DNA of 32,195 nt from CAYFUR01 sp964346275. Its GTDB lineage: Bacteria; Sumerlaeota; Sumerlaeia; SLMS01. Within the stretch, counting starts at the first letter, position 1. Every line of letters begins with the position of its first letter. This document shows, piece by piece, positions 29,972-32,195 of the stretch. The DNA lies in assembly GCA_964346275.1 (NCBI GenBank), contig CAYFUR010000041.1, positions 1 through 32,195 on the forward strand, in the 5' to 3' direction. Under the pieces are notes generated by a model. The model did no database searches. It was not told the DNA's origin and worked only from the letters and a program-made list of their open reading frames with translations. Made by a program: the position numbers and the translations under genes.

Positions 29972-29993
29972 GCCCCTTTCTTTCCCGGGATTC

Positions 29994-30014
29994 GGCAAGG
30001 CTCTTGCCTCTCTT
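29994..30014 (+). terminator. Small hairpin, weak terminator candidate
   Basis: GGCAAG-GCT-CTTGCC is a 6-bp stem with a 3-nt loop followed by TCTCTT. It lies 23 bp after the membrane-protein stop and 77 bp before the DsbD start. The stem is short and the T-tract broken, so function is doubtful. Confidence 0.35.
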
Positions 30015-30085
30015 CAAGGCGCAGTTACGGGATTTGCGACAAACTGCCCACCTGAGAGATATGGCCCCAAAAGGACTGCCAAGAA

Positions 30086-32170
30086 ATGCCGCGCTTCCTG
30101 CCGAAATTCCTCCTCCTCGCCTTGACCGCTCTGGCCTGCGCCGCCACGCCCCGGACAAGCCCCGCCCAATGGGGCATTCCCAGCGCCGCGGAAATCACCG
30201 CGCGCCTGGAGCCCGCCGAGGCCCGCCGAGGCGCCACCGTCGAACTCATCGTCAAGGCCACCGTGGACGAGAAATACCACCTCTATGCCATGCGCCAGCC
30301 CACGGACCAGCCCGGCCCGATCCCTACCTCCATCAAGCTCGGCGAAGAAGCCCAGGGCCTCCTCGAGCCCACGGGGGACTGGCAGGAACCCGACGCCACG
30401 TTCAAGTTCGATCGCGGCTTCGAGATCGACGTCGCTTATCTCTATGGCTCGCCCCTTGAATTCCGCCGCGAATACCGCATCGCCACCGATGCCGAGCCCA
30501 GCGGCACTTCCTTCACCGTGACCATGAATTACCAGGCCTGCACGGAGACGAGCTGTCTCCCGCCGGCCGATGCCACCCATACCGTCGATTTCATCATCCA
30601 GGAAGGCGAACCGGTCGCCGCGCCCCCCGCACCGGAGCCGGACGACCCCGCCGCCGCCAGCCAGAACGCCCAGTCCGGCCAGCAACAGACCCGGAACCAG
30701 GCCGCCGCGGCCAATGCACCCGGCAATCAAGACGCTGACAGGGACGAACAGAAAAGCGCCGGCGCGATCTCGCGGACCGAGCAGTTCGTCGCCGGCGGCT
30801 CCATGGGCGGCTTTCTCATCACCGCCTTTGCCCTTGGCCTGCTGGCCCTGCTCACACCCTGCGTCTTTCCCATGATCCCCATCACGATCACCTTCTTCAC
30901 CGACAAGTCGGCCAAGTCCACCGCCAGCGCGGCTGGCAACGCGGGCATCTATGTGCTTTCCATCATCGCCGGATTCACGATCATCGGCTTTGGTTTTTCC
31001 GTTGTTCTGCGCGCCATGCAGGCCGGCGTCGAGGCCAGCGGCCTGGCCAACACCATCGCCGCCAATCCCTGGATCAATCTCTTCTTTGCCGCGCTGTATA
31101 TCGTTCTGGCGCTCAGTCTTTTTGGCGTGTTCCAGTTCGCCCTCCCCACGTCCGTTTCCAGCAAACTCAACATGAAAGCCATGAAGGCCGGCGGCCTCGT
31201 CAGCATCTTCCTCAAGGCCATGGTCTTCGTCGTCATTTCCTTCACATGCACGGCGCCGCTTCTCGGCGTCCTCATCCCCCAGGCCATCTCCGGCGCCTGG
31301 ACCCGCCCGCTCTTTGGCATGATGGCCTTCGCCACGGGCTTTGCCGCCCCCTTCTTCTTCCTCGCCCTGGCGCCCCAGATGATCGGCCGCCTCCCCAGCG
31401 CCGGCAACTGGCTCTACGCCACCAAGCTCGTCATGGGCCTCATCGTCCTCGCCGCCGCCTTCAAATTCCTCAGCAATGCCGACCTGATCCTCCTCGGTGA
31501 AAGCATGATCTTCACCCGCGAAGTCCTCCTCGCCGTGTGGACCGGCATCGCCGCGGTCATTGCCTTCTATCTCTTCGGCCTGATCCACTTGAAAGAAGAG
31601 GGCGAAAACGCCGGCTCGCGCATCACCAGCTCGCGCATGCTCCTCGCCACCACCTTTGGCATTCTCGCCCTCTACCTCGCCCATGGCCTTTTCGGCGGCC
31701 AGCTCCACTCCTGGGTCGAGGCCTACATGCCGCCAGACCTCCGCCCCGGCCAGGGCCACACCACCGTTGCCGGCAACGGCGCCTCCGGCGAAGAACAATT
31801 CGACTGGTATGAAGAAGTCGAACCCGCCCTCGCCCAGGCCCGCTCCACCGGCCAGAACGTCTTTATCGACTTCAGCGGTTACACCTGCACCAATTGCCGC
31901 CTCATGGAAAAAACCATGTTCTCCCGCCCCGAGGTCGCCAGCCTCATGAAGGAATACGTCCTCGTGCGCCTCTATACCGACGATCCGGAAACCGGCAAAA
32001 AATGGCAGGCCTACCAGGCCAAAAACTTCGGCACCGTCACCCTGCCGCTCTACGTCATCATCACCCCCGATGAGGAAGTCATCGCCAAAGCCGAATACAC
32101 CCGCGACCCCGAAGACTTCCTCTCCTTCCTGCGCAAGGGCCTCGACGACCGCCAGGTCGCCATGGAATAG
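30086..32170 (+). CDS. dsbD: DsbD-like thiol:disulfide reductase (c-type cytochrome biogenesis family)
   Basis: The 694-residue protein transfers electrons across the cytoplasmic membrane to periplasmic thiols. The signal-like N-terminus (LPKFLLLALTALACAA) leads into a DsbD-alpha-like domain with Cys152 and Cys157 in YQACTETSCLPP. An Ala/Pro/Gln-rich linker (~180-230) follows. The eight-helix channel carries Cys259 in LTPCVFPM and Cys388 in SFTCTAPLLG, the expected redox pair. The C-terminal thioredoxin-like domain has Cys601-T-N-Cys604 in SGYTCTNCRLMEK. All six redox cysteines are present. The start at ATG 30086 has AAGGA about 11 bases upstream; the N-terminal domain is longer than in minimal CcdA proteins and fits full DsbD. 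It is followed by the end of the window. Confidence 0.9.
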   Translation: MPRFLPKFLLLALTALACAATPRTSPAQWGIPSAAEITARLEPAEARRGATVELIVKATVDEKYHLYAMRQPTDQPGPIPTSIKLGEEAQGLLEPTGDWQEPDATFKFDRGFEIDVAYLYGSPLEFRREYRIATDAEPSGTSFTVTMNYQACTETSCLPPADATHTVDFIIQEGEPVAAPPAPEPDDPAAASQNAQSGQQQTRNQAAAANAPGNQDADRDEQKSAGAISRTEQFVAGGSMGGFLITAFALGLLALLTPCVFPMIPITITFFTDKSAKSTASAAGNAGIYVLSIIAGFTIIGFGFSVVLRAMQAGVEASGLANTIAANPWINLFFAALYIVLALSLFGVFQFALPTSVSSKLNMKAMKAGGLVSIFLKAMVFVVISFTCTAPLLGVLIPQAISGAWTRPLFGMMAFATGFAAPFFFLALAPQMIGRLPSAGNWLYATKLVMGLIVLAAAFKFLSNADLILLGESMIFTREVLLAVWTGIAAVIAFYLFGLIHLKEEGENAGSRITSSRMLLATTFGILALYLAHGLFGGQLHSWVEAYMPPDLRPGQGHTTVAGNGASGEEQFDWYEEVEPALAQARSTGQNVFIDFSGYTCTNCRLMEKTMFSRPEVASLMKEYVLVRLYTDDPETGKKWQAYQAKNFGTVTLPLYVIITPDEEVIAKAEYTRDPEDFLSFLRKGLDDRQVAME

Positions 32171-32195
32171 AAGAAGCGGCCCGCCTCCCGGCCCC

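Noticed and set aside
1..32195. CRISPR arrays, tRNA or rRNA genes, prophage or IS transposases
   Set aside because: No regularly spaced repeats, tRNA arm motifs, rRNA segments or transposase motifs were found when reading the window; short RNAs could still be missed.

Overview
The window is about 32 kb of dense, GC-rich bacterial chromosome with 22 confident protein genes, most of them housekeeping or cell-envelope functions. No rRNA, tRNA or CRISPR array is visible. Several features suggest an uncultured, PVC-like or deep-branching Gram-negative phylum such as Hydrogenedentota, Sumerlaeota or Planctomycetota: two MoxR ATPases, a giant vWA/glutamine-amidotransferase-like membrane protein, a bacterial XPB helicase, a K+-dependent membrane pyrophosphatase, an NHL-propeller protein, and a GxxExxY gene embedded in short repeats. 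The phylum is an inference; no marker gene settles it.

Layout. 3-8549 (+): an NHL protein (5'-truncated) is followed by a MoxR/vWA stress or envelope-type operon: large vWA protein, MoxR, DUF58, BatA-like vWA protein. Between MoxR and DUF58 sits an AT-richer cassette (4967-5703). It holds one GxxExxY (PD-(D/E)XK-fold) gene between two directly repeated copies of a ~150-bp element; each copy starts with three 8-bp units and has complementary ends. 8592-10493 (-): mutL with a TTG start. 10666-13372 (+): an EI24-like membrane protein and a B12-binding/radical-SAM-like protein in which all three cluster cysteines are substituted. 13369-16187: lipoprotein (-), YihY/BrkB membrane protein (+) and a small membrane protein (-). 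16486-18759 (+): hppA, closed by a strong terminator. 18921-20649: lipase-like hydrolase (+) converging on a UDP-glucuronate decarboxylase (-). 20992-25665 (+): an XPB helicase and a large companion with a Helicase_C_3-like module, an AT-hook and a C-terminal WYL-like domain. 25747-27993 (+): rph, a 3-hydroxyisobutyrate-dehydrogenase-family gene and sixA. 28095-32170 (+): a second MoxR, an unknown membrane protein and a DsbD-like thiol reductase.

How they fit. The MoxR-DUF58-vWA genes probably form one membrane-linked chaperone module that a repeat-flanked cassette has entered. The two helicase genes look like a repair or regulatory pair. mutL and rph are standard maintenance genes, and hppA and DsbD serve membrane energetics and periplasmic redox. 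The observations most worth following are the GxxExxY cassette, the cysteine-less radical-SAM-like protein, and the XPB plus Helicase_C_3/WYL pair.
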